NCBI GenBank assembly: GCA_030848705.1
Contig: JAUIZM010000019.1
Coordinates: 1,364,001-1,428,000 of the forward strand
Length of the DNA stretch: 64,000 nucleotides
Source of the DNA: Heracleum sosnowskyi
Lineage: Eukaryota; Streptophyta; Magnoliopsida; Apiales; Apiaceae
Direction: 5' to 3'
Below are positions 22,440 to 35,746 of the stretch, one piece after another. The stretch's first letter is position 1. Every line of letters starts with the position of its first letter. The notes below the pieces were generated by a model that had not been told where the DNA came from, ran no database searches, and was given only the letters and a program-made list of their open reading frames with translations. Both the position numbers and the translations under genes were made by a program.

Positions 22440-25400
22440 CTAGCTTATAGCCCGTGCGATGCACGGTTACTTAAATTTTATTTATAATTATTCCGTTTAT
22501 AATTATATTTTTATTATGATGCAACACACGATTGTTTTTTTAATATTTATAATTATATTTATTTATGAATATTTTAATATTTAAAAGTTATTAGTTTACA
22601 TGATTAAATTATTGTTAAAAAAGATTTAGCCAAAAAAAATTATAGTTAAAAATTTGATATTTATTATATTTTACATGCTCAATTTAATATTTGTTTATAT
22701 TAAGTTATAAAAGTTTGATTTGGTCAATTTTACGGTTCACATGAAATTCACAAAATAATCTGTAATTTATTTGTGGTTTAATAGTTCTTTTTCAATTAAA
22801 AACTATTCTAAAACTAAAAAGAGAATAAAGTGACGAAATTTAATGTTGAGAATTCTATTCGATTTAGGAAATCTACTTAACTTAACTTATATGTAGTTTA
22901 GATTATTAGAATAACCTTTATTAACCAAATACAGGTTTTAATGTTAAATCTAACGGTTTTCACCTATTTATTTAAGATTAAACGATTTTTATTATTTTGG
23001 TTATAAATGGTTTCCTTATTTAATTACAACTATTTTTATGTTTTAACTTTTTGGAAAATCCAATCCTAATATAATATCTTTTAACTTATATCATTTTTAG
23101 ATAATAATTTCTTTTTATATGATATAATCTTGATCAGGTATTTTTAAAAGTATTGGATCTAACGGTTGAGAATGTTTTGGCGGTATTTAGGACCAAACTA
23201 CCAGGATAACATCATTAATTTTTCTTAATATTTATAATTTTTTTAATTTTTAATTTTTTAAAATATTTATTGCTAAAATATAATATACTCTTTTTTGTAA
23301 TATGTTAATGATGCGGGAACTTTGAAATTTTGAGAAAATAAATTATCAATTAAAAAATATTTTTTTTGTAATAGTTCTTTTAAAGTAGTACACCGTGATG
23401 ATCAAAATTCTGTATAAAATTCATTTTTTTATAGTATATCCCGTAAATATCTATGTTATTATATTAAAGACTAAATAATGAAAGCTTTATTATAAGTGTG
23501 GTCGCTTTGTTTGATCACTCAATCCATAATCGTTGGATCTTTCAAATTAAATTGTTGAGAAACGTTACATATAAAAGTAAAATTATCATGTAAAATGATC
23601 TAAGATTTGAATCTACCAACAACATATTAAAATTTACAGGTTTTTTTTTTGAAAAAAAAGAAATTTTTTCATTTTTTTTCTTTCAGACATAGGTTATTTG
23701 ATAATATTTTTTGTAAAGTACGATTTTTCAGAAAAGTACTATACTAATTGATTAACAAATTTTTAAAGTTTCGAATTTAATAATTTACAATGTATATAGG
23801 TTAAAAAAGTTGGGCATGTTCTGTAGCTGAGTCTACAATTTCAAAATAAGGTTTTTTTAATATGAATATAGTCCTGCTAACAATGAAATTTGGTCTCTAT
23901 AAGTGCTTATAAAACAAAATCACCATTTGCGTATAATTTATTATTTAATAATAAATAATATTTGATTAGTTATGATCTATTACTTAATAAAATAGGATAA
24001 AAAATATGCACAATTTTATAAAATTTTATCCTCCTATTATTATATTCTTTGTTGATTTGAATTTTTCTTAGATTGATTTTAATTTTTGAACATAGATTTC
24101 TAAATTTAAATTAGTTAGAAAAAAATAATTAAATTGGCGTTAAAGTAATGATGACATAATAATCATTATTAGAATTTAAATATTCACTTTACTGATTTGG
24201 GCTTTATCTTGTGTTTTAAAAATCAGATTTTGACGATTTTACACCCCACGTGAAGATAATTAAATTATTTTTAATTAAAAGATGGTTTAACAATTTTTAT
24301 CTAACTGGAACTGTCCATGAAAGATAAAAGAAAGTCACGAATTTTTTACATGGGAAATTCTATTCAATATAGAAAACTTATTTATATTTGGTATATTTGG
24401 TTTAAATTATCAAAATACACTTTTTAGAATTTAAATATAATCCTATTATAAATAAAATACACTTTTTTAATATTTGATCAAACGATTTTGGTTGTCACGA
24501 TCAAAATTTTGAATAAGATTCCTATTATGCTTATTATATAAAAGAGTTTAATATAATAAGGATATCAAGTACATACTGATATAAGTATCTTACTAACTGC
24601 TTTTACTTTTAATATTTCGGTTTTATTTATAGTGTATATAAAATTTTAGAATAGATTATTACTTTAAAATTATTAAACAGAATAAAAATTATGTTATGAT
24701 TATATAAAATTTTATTCTCATATTATTATAGTCTTTATCGATTTGAATTTGTTCTTAATTTATTTTAATACTTTATTGAAAGAAAGATAAAATTTCTATA
24801 TTTAAAAGAATTAGTGGAAAAATAAATAAATTGGTGCTACAATTATAAAAAAATATTTATTAAAAATTAGATACTCAATTTACTATTTGGGTTATATCCT
24901 GAGTTTTAGAAATTGAATTTTGACGATTTTACAATCCATGTGAAACTAACGAAATTATCTTTAATTTAATGATGGTTTAATAATTATTATCTAACTTGAC
25001 CGGTTGAACTACCCATAAACCGAAAAGAAAAGATGGTTAAGTATTATATTCAAAATTATTGTTTATGAATATGAAACCCTCAATATTTTAATAATATTTT
25101 GATATTATCCTTTTATGTTTGTTATATGTAAAATAATATAATTATAATTTGGATTAATCAAATTGTTATGTTCCTTCAGAAAAAAATTTGTTTAAATTTA
25201 TTTATGTACAGGAGTTCTACTAAGTCTCTTATAACGTAGGGTCCACATGTATCATTGTTAGTATGATATACATGAGCATTATATTGATAATTTTTAATAT
25301 TGTAATCGATATGAATTGTTATATGATATTTGGTTTAACAATTATTATCTAACTCGAACTATACATAAATTAAAGAGAAAAGATATTTAAGAATTTTTAC

Positions 25401-26096
25401 ACAGAAAAATTTTAAATTATCAAAATACACTTTTTAGTATTTATATATAATTCTATTATTAATCAGATACACTTTTTAATATTAGATCTAACAATTCTCA
25501 TCGATCTATTTAAGATCTAACTGTAATAATTAATTTGGTCGTACACGGACCAAATCGATTTTAATTTTTTCTTAAATTGATTTTAATATTTTATTGAAAT
25601 AAACAAAGAATTTATAAATTTAAAAGAATTAGGAAAAAAAATTAAATTGGTGCTACAATAATAATAAAAATTATTAAAATTTAGATAATCACTGTACTGT
25701 TTGGACTCTATTTTGAGTTTTAGGCAACAGATTTTAACAATTTTACAGCCCACGCGAAGCTAACAAAATTATCTTTAATTTAATGATGGTTTAATAATTA
25801 TTATCTAACTGGAACTATCCATAAACTAAAGAGAAAAGATAATTACGATTTTTTACATAAAGATTTCTATTCAATATAGAAAACCTATTTATAATTGGTT
25901 TAAATTATCAAAATACACCTTTTAGTATTTAAATACTATCCTATTATTAATCAAATACAATTTTTAATATTATATCTAACGGTCCTCATCTATTTGAATA
26001 TTTATAGTTTTATAATCCAACGGATCATATACTTTTGATAGTACAGTGACCGACCAAAGTTTTGGATAAGATCTCCCTTACGCTTATTATATATAA
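22440..26096 (-). mobile_element. Non-autonomous Helitron-like element, copy B
   Basis: Collinear with copy A (400-4284) over its whole length, with scattered substitutions and small indels. It has the same CTAG plus hairpin (about 22440-22466) and the same right end 'cccttacgcttattatatata'. It lacks the extra block of about 230-250 bp seen in copy A. It is a clearly related non-coding element with no helicase gene. Confidence 0.55.
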
Positions 26097-26139
26097 GGAG
26101 TTAATAGTATTGATATAAGGAGTTAATAAAAGGAGTTAA

Positions 26140-26256
26140 TGTTGTACAGATTGTCCCGAGTCTTCAGGAAGATAACGACTGTTTTGTAGATAGAAGTCCA
26201 AGCTGTTAGTTTTTGTATCTCTTATCTATTTGTTGTAGAGTTTATGTCCTATTTGT
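26140..26256 (+). repeat. Copia 5' LTR, truncated
   Basis: TGTTGTACAGATTGTCCC matches 30888 onward; similarity runs to about 26256 ('gtagagtttatgtcctat'). About 17 bp present in the 3' LTR are absent here, and the LTR end, primer site and gag start are deleted. Confidence 0.75.
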
Positions 26257-29200
26257 TTTTGTATATCTTATTCATCTTTCTGATAACCCCACAGCATGTC
26301 TTGTTTCACCTCAGTTAGAGAGAGATAATTATGCGCCATGGATTCGCGGTATGACCAAGGCACTCAATGCAAAAGAAAAGTTAGGATTCGACGATCTCGT
26401 CAGCAGTTGGATTATTCACTCTGTCCATCCAGATATGCGATCAAGTTTAATGTATGCTGATTCTGCACGAACAATATGGAATGATCTAAAGGTAAGATTC
26501 TCTCAATCAAATGTCCCGCAGTTATATCATCTCAAAACTGCAATCATCAATCTCAAACAAGCTGATATGTCAGTCACTAATTATTTCACACGTCTCAAAT
26601 CTCTATGGGATGAATAAGACTCGCTTGTTTCCTCTGAACCATGTGGTGCTAGCAAATTTCTCATTGAACGCCATGAGTGTGATCGGGCAATGGAATTTTT
26701 ACAAGGACTTCATGATCGATTATCTAGCATTTGAAGTCAGATATTGCTCATTGAACCTCTTCCAGCTGCCCAGAAAATTTTCAATCTTGTTAAAAAGGAG
26801 GAGGCCCATCAACTTATTAGTATATGCCTCCTGCTATATCCACCGAATCTGAAGCACTTCAGGCCAGAGGTAATCCACCGCAGCGCCACTCGTTTAACAA
26901 AAGGCAGCGTCCGTACTGTGATCACTGCAACAAGTATGGACATACGCTTCAAACATGTTATGTGCTTCATGGTTTTCCTTCCTTCAAGCCTAAGGGAACA
27001 ACTCCAATATCTACGGTAGCTGCTGTCACATCCAAAGACATGCATGAACAATCAATTCTGCCATCACTCTCTGCTGATCAATACAATCGTCTTCTTTCCA
27101 TGTTATCCACTCCAACGGCCGATGAAGATATCCTTCCTAAGGTGAACTCACAGGTAATACCAGTAACTTATTCAATACAATTTGGTATGTTGATAGTGGT
27201 GCCACACACCATGTTTGTTGTGATATATCATTATTCAATAAGTACTATAAACCTCAAACATCCATACATTTTGAACTACCAGATGGCTCTCTGGCCACTG
27301 TGAAACATTTAGGTCAAGCTGATCTTATTTCGGGTCTTTATTCGCTGTGATTTCCTTATGCTTATTCTTTTTTAAATAAGTCGTCAGTTGATATTTGGTC
27401 GTTTAGGACATCCTAGGCAAGCTCGTTTTAGATTCTTATGTAGGACAGTAGATTCTATTCATTCCAAATTTTTATCAAATTGTAATGTTTGCCCACAGGC
27501 AAAACAAACACATTTATCATTCAATAGAAAGGCAATTTCTTCTGCTCATTGTTTCGAACTCTTACACAGTGATATTTGTGGACCCTTTTTCGTTATGTCA
27601 CAAGACGGCCCCAAGTACTTTCTTACGATAGTTGATGACTTCTCAAGATGCACATGGATCTATTTAATGTGTGCTAAATCTGAAACATTTAAACATCTAC
27701 AACATTTTCATAATTTTGTCATTAAGCAATATGCCAAAGAAATCAGGACTATTTCCACCAAAAATTCAACAATTTTTCTACCTCAATTATTAAAAATTCG
27801 AACCAACAATGGAGCAGAATTTTTGTCAAAAGAAATTCAATCTTTTATAAAGGAATTCACCACCAAAGGAGTTGTGTCTACACTCCACAGCAGAACGGTG
27901 TCGTTGAGAGAAAACACCGTCATCTCCTTGAAGTAGCACGAGCTCTACGCATTCAATCAAATTTATCCCTCAAATATTGGGGCGACAGCATACTCACAGC
28001 TGCATATTTAATTAATAAAATGTCAACCCCGGTATTATCAAATCGATATCCTCACGAAGTATTACTTCAATCACCACCAAAATACGATCATCTTCATGTT
28101 TTTCATTGTCTTTGTTTTGCTCAAAATAATTCGATTCAATCAAAATTTGATCCACGTGTCAAACCCGGAGTTTTCCTAGGGTATCCTTTTAATCATAAGG
28201 GCTATATAATCTTTGATATTGAATCAAAGAAAAAATATGTTTCAAGATATGTTGTTTTTAAAGAACACGTCTTTCCATTTCATGATGTTTTTTCTCCTAC
28301 TAAAGATTTTTTTTCAGTTGATACATCAGAATGTATATACGATGATGAAGTTACTTATCCAATCAATACATCATCTTCACATTCCACAATTGATCATAAT
28401 CATGCACCATCTGGTGAATTCAATTCGCCATTGACAACTCCTTCAAAATTAGTGCCTGAAGCTAGTTCACACTCTCCATCAATCTCGACTTCTTGTACCA
28501 ATTTAGAACTAGAAACCTCTACTGATACTTCTCCAAATGAATTAGTGTCACCACCTCTTCGTCATTCTGAACGTGTTAGAGAAGCTCCAATATGGATGAA
28601 AGATTATGCATGTTCAATTAATGGTTGCACTGCAACCTCTCCATATCCTCTAACTTATCATTTATCTTTTGACAAATTTAGTCCATCTCACAAGGCTTTT
28701 TTAACTTCTGTTAAAACCACGCACGAGCCAAAAAAAATTACCGAAACCATGAAACATGCTCATTGGCGTGAAGCTATGTCTAAAGAAATTTCTACACTGG
28801 AAGAAAATCAAACTCGAAAATTTATTCATCTGCCTCCAGGGAAAAATGCAGTTGGATGCAAATGGATTTATAAGGTAAAGTTTAATGTTGATGGCAGCAT
28901 TGAAAGGTACAAGGCTAGGCTAGTTGTCAAAGGCTATACGCAAAAAGAAGGTATTGATTACCATGACACGTTTGCTCCTGTTGCTAAATTAGTAACTGTT
29001 CGTGCTCTCCTTTCTGTTGCTGAAATAAAAGGTTGGTCTCTCCACCAACTTGACGTTCATTATGCATTTTTACAAGGAGATTTGACTGAAGAGGTTTATA
29101 TGAAGGTTCCACCCGATTTTCACAAACTTGGAGATCATCGAGTGTGTCGATTAAATAAATCAATCTATGGACTCCAATAATCCTCTAGGAGACAGTTTTC

Positions 29201-30244
29201 TAAATTCTCTTCTTTCCTTCTAAAAGAAGGGTTTACTCAATCTCGAGCAGATTACTCACTCTTCTTTTATAGAAAATCGAACATCACTATTTTTGTTTTA
29301 GTATACGTGGATGATATTATCATCACTGGCAATGATAATTCCACGATATCATCTCTTAAGTCTAGTTTAGCATCAAGATTTCATATTAAAGACCTAGGAA
29401 AATTACAATATTTTCTTGGGATAGAAGTTTCAAGGTCCTCATTTGGTTTATTCTTATGTCAACGAAAATATATAGTTGACATTCTTCGAGATTCAGGTCT
29501 TACTAGCGTAAAACCATCTGAAACTTCTTCCAACATCCGGGGAGTTATTATCAGATCCTAGTGTTCATACACGTTTAATTGGATGTCTTCTCTACTTAAC
29601 GATTACTAGACCATATATAGTTTATGTTGTTAATTATCTCAGTCAATTCATGCAACAATCTCGGACAGCTCATTATGATGCTGGAATACGTATTTTGCGC
29701 TATCTAAAAGGCATTATTAATCACGGACTCCTTTTGTCCTCATCTAGTTCTCTTGATTTACAAAGGTACACATATTCCAATTGGGCTGAATGTCCAACGA
29801 CTTGACGATCTACAACCGGTTATTTTACCATGCTTGATAGCAATCCTATTTCTTGAAGATCAAAGAAGCAACCCACTATTTCACGATCTTCAGCAGAGGT
29901 AGAGTACAGAGCCATGGCAAACCTTACTACAGAGTTACAATGGCTTTATTATCTTCTTACTGATCTTGGCATTCGAACAAAATAACCAATATCGTTGTAT
30001 TGCGATAATCAAGCTGCGCGCGATTCACATTGTATAAAATCCAGTTTTTCATGAACAAACAAAACATATTGAACTCGATTGTTATTTCGTGCGTGAAAAA
30101 CTTTTATGGAATGATATCTCTAACATATATCTCTTCTGCTAATCAACAAGCATATATATTCACTAAGCCTCTTGGAGTTGATCAATTTCACCGACTTTTA
30201 TCCAAGTTGGGCATCCGTCCTAATGTTACTCCTCCTCCAACTTG
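26257..30244 (+). pseudogene. Copia gag-pol remnant
   Basis: Readable pieces in shifting frames: Gag (26270-26617, LERDNYAPWIRGMTKAL), zinc knuckle C-x2-C-x4-H-x4-C near 26918-26960, protease VDSGATHH near 27188, integrase zinc finger and core (27388-27936, HSDICGPF; the usual TDNG Asp is Asn in RTNNGAEF), RT (28020-29180, ending in a stop after SIYGLQ), RT VYVDD near 29301, RNase H pieces (CDNQA near 30000), and an end at PPPT-stop (30241-30243). There are multiple frameshifts and stops, and a key integrase Asp is lost. It cannot make a functional polyprotein. Confidence 0.88.
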
Positions 30245-30276
30245 AGGGGGGGTATTAAATCTAACTATATTATATG

Positions 30277-30884
30277 TGTTGGGCCATGCAACATCCGTTA
30301 ACTCCACATTAGTATGATATTGTCCGCTCTGGGCCGTGGCCAAGCCCGCACAGATTTGGTTTTGGGCTCCTCATGGAGTTATTTTTTGGCTGCTTATATT
30401 CAAGATAATTTTTCTTTATCTTATCGATGTGGGACTTGGGTTGACACCCACTCTACAATCTCTCTTCAATCCAAGAACCACCAATCTTGTAACTCTTATA
30501 CCGCCGCCATTCATCTATTACGTATCTTGCGGGACACGTCGCCCGACCACCTCAGTGTCAGGAAGACTTTCGACACAAGTTGTCCAAGATCTCCGACCGT
30601 AGTTCTGGAAAGTCTCCACACACCACGCAACTTGCAGCCCGCAACTCCAGGATCAATTCTTAACCATCAGCTCTGATACCACTTGTTGGGCCGCGTAACA
30701 CCCGTTAAAACTCCACATTAGTATGATATTGTCCGCTCTGGGCCGTGGCCAAGCCCACACGAATTTGTTTTTGGGCTCCTTCCAAAAGGTCTCATACTAA
30801 TGGAGTTGTTTTTTGGCTGCTTATATTCAAGATAATTCTTCTTTATCTTATCGATATGGGACTTGGGTTGACACCCACTCTACA
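30277..30884 (-). mobile_element. TRIM (miniature LTR retrotransposon) nested in copia
   Basis: Two LTRs, 30277-30457 (181 bp) and 30684-30884 (201 bp), both starting TGTTGGGCC and ending CTCTACA. They flank a 226-bp non-coding interior. On the minus strand the right LTR is followed by AG-TGGTATCAGAGCTG, a match to the initiator-Met tRNA primer site typical of many plant LTR elements. The target duplication ATATG is perfect (30272-30276 and 30885-30889). The left LTR lacks about 20 bp ('ccaaaaggtctcatactaa' region). The short frames across it are not genes. Confidence 0.88.
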
Positions 30885-30887
30885 ATA

Positions 30888-31165
30888 TGTTGTACAGATT
30901 GTCCCGAGTCTTAAAGAGGTCAGCTAGACATGAAGATAACGACTATTTTGTAGATAAAAGTCCAAGCTGTTAGTTCTTGTATATCTGATCTATTTGTTAT
31001 AGAGTTTATCTCCTATTAGTTAATGAATGTAGTTTAGGAACTCATGTATAAATAGCTGCTACTGCATAACTTAAGTTTATATCAGAATATAATGAAAGAA
31101 ACATTTAGTTTCATTTTGTAAATTCATTAGTTCCTACTTTTCTTTCACTGTTATTCTTTCTGTGT
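30888..31165 (+). repeat. Copia 3' LTR
   Basis: It starts TGTTGTACAGATTGTCCC. A TATA-like 'tataaatagctgc' lies near 31050. The right end is not resolved. Its first two bases coincide with the TRIM target duplication. Confidence 0.7.
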
Positions 31166-31426
31166 ATCCTCATTTCTGAATAATTTATTCCATTGATGGT
31201 TAATATCATTGTCTCGGAATTTGATAATTGTTGTTATATATTCTGAAAAATATGTACAGGGGAGTCTGAGCTAGCAGAAATGTGAACTTGAAAATTAGCT
31301 GCATATCTTGAAAGGTAGCCCTGTAGCAATATAAACATTTGCAATGCATTTGGTTTTTTCGGCTGTCACTTACTTTTGCACCACATATATACATATATGC
31401 GGAGATGTTTTCTTAATACCTATATA

Positions 31427-31693
31427 CTCCCTCTGTCCCGTCCAATTATTTACATTTGGTTGGGCACGGAGGTTAAGGAATATAAGTAAAGTAGGGGAAA
31501 AAGTAGGAAAAATGAGTAAAGTGGTGGGACCCGTCAATATTTAAGGTATAAAATAAGTACAGTGGAGGAAAGTAGTAGAAGTAGTTGATTTTATATTATA
31601 AAACTTTACTATTTTTGGAAAGTTTTGAAATGTAAAGAAATGGATGGGACATCCCAAAAAGAAAAGTGTAAAGAAATGGATGGGACGGGGGAG
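31427..31693. mobile_element. Stowaway MITE
   Basis: Starts CTCCCTCTGTCCCG, ends GGGACGGGGGAG, flanked by TA on both sides (267 bp). These are the hallmarks of Tc1/mariner-derived Stowaway elements. Confidence 0.9.
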
Positions 31694-31877
31694 TAGACTT
31701 TGAGGCTTATCAATTTGGATGCTATGTTATCTGGAATTCTTGTGTCGTGGTTGCTTTGGAAATCTTGAAAACTTTTTCATCAAATTGGACTATTAGGTGA
31801 GAATGAATTATAAAAGATGAGCTAGAACAGGTCAACCATTACATATAGAGATATAAAATCGATAACATGCTTTATTA

Positions 31878-32240
31878 GAGCAAGTCCAATGCAATGTTAA
31901 AATTAGTTCTATTTCTATAATTTAAAATCAAATGCTAAAAAACTCAACTTCAAAGAGGTTCTAACTTGGATGCAAATATGCACAAATGCATACTTGGATC
32001 TATATTTGAAACCAAGAATGAATTTATGATCTAGCCACATCATCAAATAATTATAAAAAAAAATGCATGTTGGTTGCTTTAAATGAAATAAAACTTAGCT
32101 AAATTTGGAAAATTTTGATTGCAAAATAGAACTAGCATTGGAGTTGGAGTTGAAGTTTTATTTTAGTACCAAAAAACACTTTTTGGTGTCAAATTATAAA
32201 AATAGTTATAGTTATTTTACATCTTTCATTGGACTTGTTC
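31878..32240. mobile_element. PIF/Harbinger-like MITE
   Basis: Terminal inverted repeat GAGCAAGTCCAATG / CATTGGACTTGTTC with a TTA duplication on each side (363 bp). Non-coding. Confidence 0.75.
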
Positions 32241-32243
32241 TTA

Positions 32244-32840
32244 GCTTTTTGTAGTTGTATTAGATATTTTTGTAGTATTTTTATTAATAAGATGGTGAGG
32301 GTTTACTTAGAAATAACAATAGAAGTTTTGTGTAAGAAAATATAATGTACTTCTTTAAATATATTAAGAATTATGTTTAATTATATTATGTTTTAAGGAT
32401 AAATCATTTTGGTATTTGGTTTGTGAAAATTGGGAAAAAAAAGAAATATATTTTTTAAATAAACTATATATGTCGGTTGCTCACGATGACACATAAAATA
32501 TGTGTCATTTGTGTCGGTTGTTGACAAGTCCGACACAAAATCAAGTACTACAAATTACATCGATCATTAATATTTTTTGTGTTGGTTATGATTTATTTTG
32601 TATGTCCACAGTAACGTTTTTTGTGTCGGATTTTGGACGACATATGTTATATTTTTGTGTCATCTTTTTAGCGGACACAAAAGGTTCCTTGTTATATGCA
32701 TTGCCCCTTTGTGCATTGTCATTTAACCTACATATATCTCTTCTATATATAATATATATAATAGGAGAACAAGGGGATAATTTAAGGGCATTTTGAGCCA
32801 ATAAACCCCCTGTGAAGTTACCATTTTACCCTTATATATT
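32244..32840. other. Gene-free stretch with short palindromes
   Basis: AT-rich. 32470-32690 repeats the word 'gtgtcgg(t/a)' in both orientations and contains the palindrome GACACATAAAATATGTGTC, reminiscent of CACTA subterminal repeats, but no CACTA end is seen. A short (TA)n lies at 32745-32762. Confidence 0.4.
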
Positions 32841-32844
32841 AAAA

Positions 32845-32975
32845 AATTACATGTCATGTCACTCCTCTCTTATCTGGAGGAAAAAATTGAGTAAATGTTT
32901 TAGTCAGGGATTGAACCCGGCCCTAACATTCGCTAAAGAAGTCATCCTTTTAACCATTGAGCTACATGATTCTTT
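32845..32975 (-). repeat. tRNA-related SINE-like segment
   Basis: The minus strand carries TAGCTCAATGG (box A, 32954-32964) and GGTTCAATCCC (box B, about 32907-32918), with starts 47 nt apart as in a tRNA promoter. The T arm pairs poorly and no convincing acceptor stem is seen, so it is not a functional tRNA. A tRNA-derived SINE head or a decayed tRNA is more likely. Confidence 0.45.
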
Positions 32976-32979
32976 TTTA

Positions 32980-34249
32980 TTTTGAGCTAAAAATCATATG
33001 ACATAAACCTTACATCTTTCTTATCCAATATTTATTATTATTTAAATTTTTGAGTAAAAATTAAGGTGATTTATAATATTTATTAAACTTTATTTTTTTA
33101 ATACTTAAAATATCATACAGAATCATATATACTACCGGTCTTATAAAATATTAATATTAAGTTTTAAAAACAATATTATGTGTGGTGTTTTTTATCTTTC
33201 TTTTAACTAAACAAATATTTTGTATATGTATCGATAACTATAATATATTCTATTTTCTTGCATCACAGTCGAACTTTTCTTGTAATACGCAATATATTTG
33301 AATTATTCAAATATTTAATATATAAAATGTATTATTAAACGTTGATATAACATAAATAACATATTACAAGTAGTTTATTTACATATTTATGACTTATTTA
33401 TTTTTAAATTAATGAAATTAGTGTTAAAACATGTGTAAAAATTAGACAATAATTTAGGTATGGGCGATCGGTCACTTCGGGGTCGGGGAGACTCCGAACA
33501 TGAACTCATTCGTCGAACCCGCCTCAATCCTCGAATGAGGATTACTTTATTTATCGCACAATAATCATTGTTAAATAGCACATATTGATAACATGTATAC
33601 ATGATATTTATAATTATTTGTTCTTATCTATACTACAAGTATAAAGTCACTGTGATGCATACGACATTCATATTCTTCTTATTTTACATTTATATTTATT
33701 TTGTTTGAAGTGCATCTTAAATTTGAATAGTTTTATGTGATTGTTGAACTTAATGTTGAATTGACGTGTGTGTTTCTGTTTGAGCGTGATTAAATTGTGT
33801 TTTAAGAGTTTTGTATTTAACAATATTTTAAAAATATATTTAATTAAAATTGTTGTTTTTAATAAAATAAGGTCAAATTGCAAAAGAAAAGGGACTAAAG
33901 TGCAAATATCAGAATATGAATGTCGTATTGACCGACCGACTACCAAACTATATTTTGAATAAAATTGTTGTTTTTAATAAATTAAATAAAGTAGTAAAAA
34001 TAAAAGAACTAAAGTACAAATATCAAAATATGAGAACTGTACCGATCGATTATCAAACTTTCAATATTTCGGTTTTAATAATACAATATATATATATATA
34101 ATAGGAGTGACTAGATTTATAATTAGATTGGATGCATTATATATATGACACATTTTTTGTTATTATGAAATGAATTTTAAATTAATTCTATGAAAGAAAA
34201 TAATTAGTTATTTGGAATTGAATTAATACACACACACATATATATACGC
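32980..34249. other. Gene-free AT-rich stretch
   Basis: No supported coding or structured element. A GC-richer island of about 90 bp (33460-33550, 'gatcggtcacttcggggtcgggg') looks like a transposon scrap. 33840-34080 carries 'accgaccgactaccaaact...ttaataata', similar in wording to the Helitron-like right ends at 4.8 kb. Confidence 0.4.
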
Positions 34250-35433
34250 GCTCCATTGAGAACCCTTTTTAATGTGAGAACTGAGATCTATTCTTGTCCA
34301 TTCATTTTTTATATTATGATTAAATTTAAGCCACTCATTAATTTTAGTATCTATCTTTATTTTACATCACCCATTTATTTTATTTACATCGTCAATTTCA
34401 CCACAACCTGCGGTCACCACCTCTAGCGACTCCCTCCACTAACCACCTCCGACGACCATCTAAAAATCACCATTGTCGATAAAAAAAATCACCATCTCAA
34501 TAAAAAATCACGATACTGCCCCCACTTCCGATCATTCTTCAAGCACCAATTTCAGTAACTATTACCGTCGACCATTTCCGACAACATCAAAAAATCACCA
34601 TCACCTAAAATAACTACAATTAAAGAAAAATCACCTCAATGAAACCATCACAGCAATCCGGTCTCCGATAACTACTTGCAACTGTCACCAATTAAGCACC
34701 AACATCATACTAAAATTTACTAAATCTAAACAAAAATCACTGCAACCACTACGCCACTTGCACTAATCACCAACCTTGCCCACCACCATCATCCCCCAAT
34801 ATAATCACCACCTGATTCATACAAAAATCACCAAAACTTACTTAATACCAAACTTTAAAACTAATCACCAAAAGTTTAACGTCAATCACCAAAATTTCAA
34901 TGGAATTCACTGAATTTTTAACAAAAATCACCTAATTTCTAAACACAAATCACTAAAAAATTAATTGATAAAATTCAGAAATGATAAAATTTAAATCCTT
35001 CAATCTTTCATCAACGGACCACTAACCACCATCAAATCAGAAGCTCTCATTGGACATCGTTCTCCGAATCGGAGCCAATTTTCGATGTTTTTTCACCTTA
35101 AATTCTCGATTATGTTACCGAGATGGTGTTTAGATGAAATGAAAGAGAAGGAAAATCAAGAATCAAGAATAATTAATATAAGTGGAGAAAATAAGAAAAT
35201 AGAGATATGAAGTCAAATGAAGAGAGAGAAAGATGATATGGACGGAGAGAGAGAGGAAGAAAATAGTGAGAAAAGAATAGATCTGGAGGTGGGTAAATTA
35301 GTCGGGAGAATAGATAAATAAATTTAAACATTTATATGTGTTTTTATGTGGTTTAGATTAAAAGTTAATATAAAAAATTGAGTGGTTGAGATTAGATCTC
35401 AGTTCTCATTTTAATTGGGGTTCTCATATGAGC
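34250..35433. mobile_element. MULE-like non-autonomous element with long inverted ends
   Basis: The ends read GCTCCATTGAGAACCC...GTGAGAACTGAGATCT and, in reverse complement, GCTCATATGAGAACCC...ATGAGAACTGAGATCT, about 40 bp of inverted repeat. The interior (34390-34960) is unusually C-rich with many 'tcacca' words and no frame. I could not find a clean 9-bp target duplication, so the superfamily is tentative. A partial sister end ('ggctctagagagaacctcc') follows at 35466. Confidence 0.55.
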
Positions 35434-35746
35434 ACATGCTTAGATATATATATAATATATAGGTAAGGCTCTAGAGAGAACCTCCTTATCAAGAGACCCA
35501 AGAGACTCAATCCTAGCCATCCAATAATAAGATTTTGTGTGTATTTCATAATTATATGAATAATGACATAAATGTAATTATCTTGAAAGATGAAGGCTAA
35601 TTAGAATCCAGGTACATGTATTGTACGGTGGAATATGTTTTCACATAAGGAAACGACGACAACGACGAGATTTGATTGCAGAACAGAATCTTTGCAGTTT
35701 TGGAAACAAATAAATCACGCTGCAAAGAAATGATATACATGATTAT

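Larger units (their letters stand above)
26140..31165 (+). mobile_element. Decayed Ty1/copia retrotransposon with a nested TRIM
   Basis: Plus-strand element. A 5' LTR fragment (26140-about 26256) is followed by broken gag-pol, a polypurine run (about 30241-30252, 'cttgagggggggt'), a TRIM inserted next to the 3' LTR, and the 3' LTR (30888 onward). The order protease, integrase, RT, RNase H is that of copia. The end of the 5' LTR and the start of gag are missing, so there was an internal deletion. The outer right boundary is not certain; 31165 is approximate. Confidence 0.8.

Noticed and set aside
32907..32964. Functional tRNA gene
   Set aside because: Box A and B are present, but T-arm pairing is weak and no acceptor stem closes.
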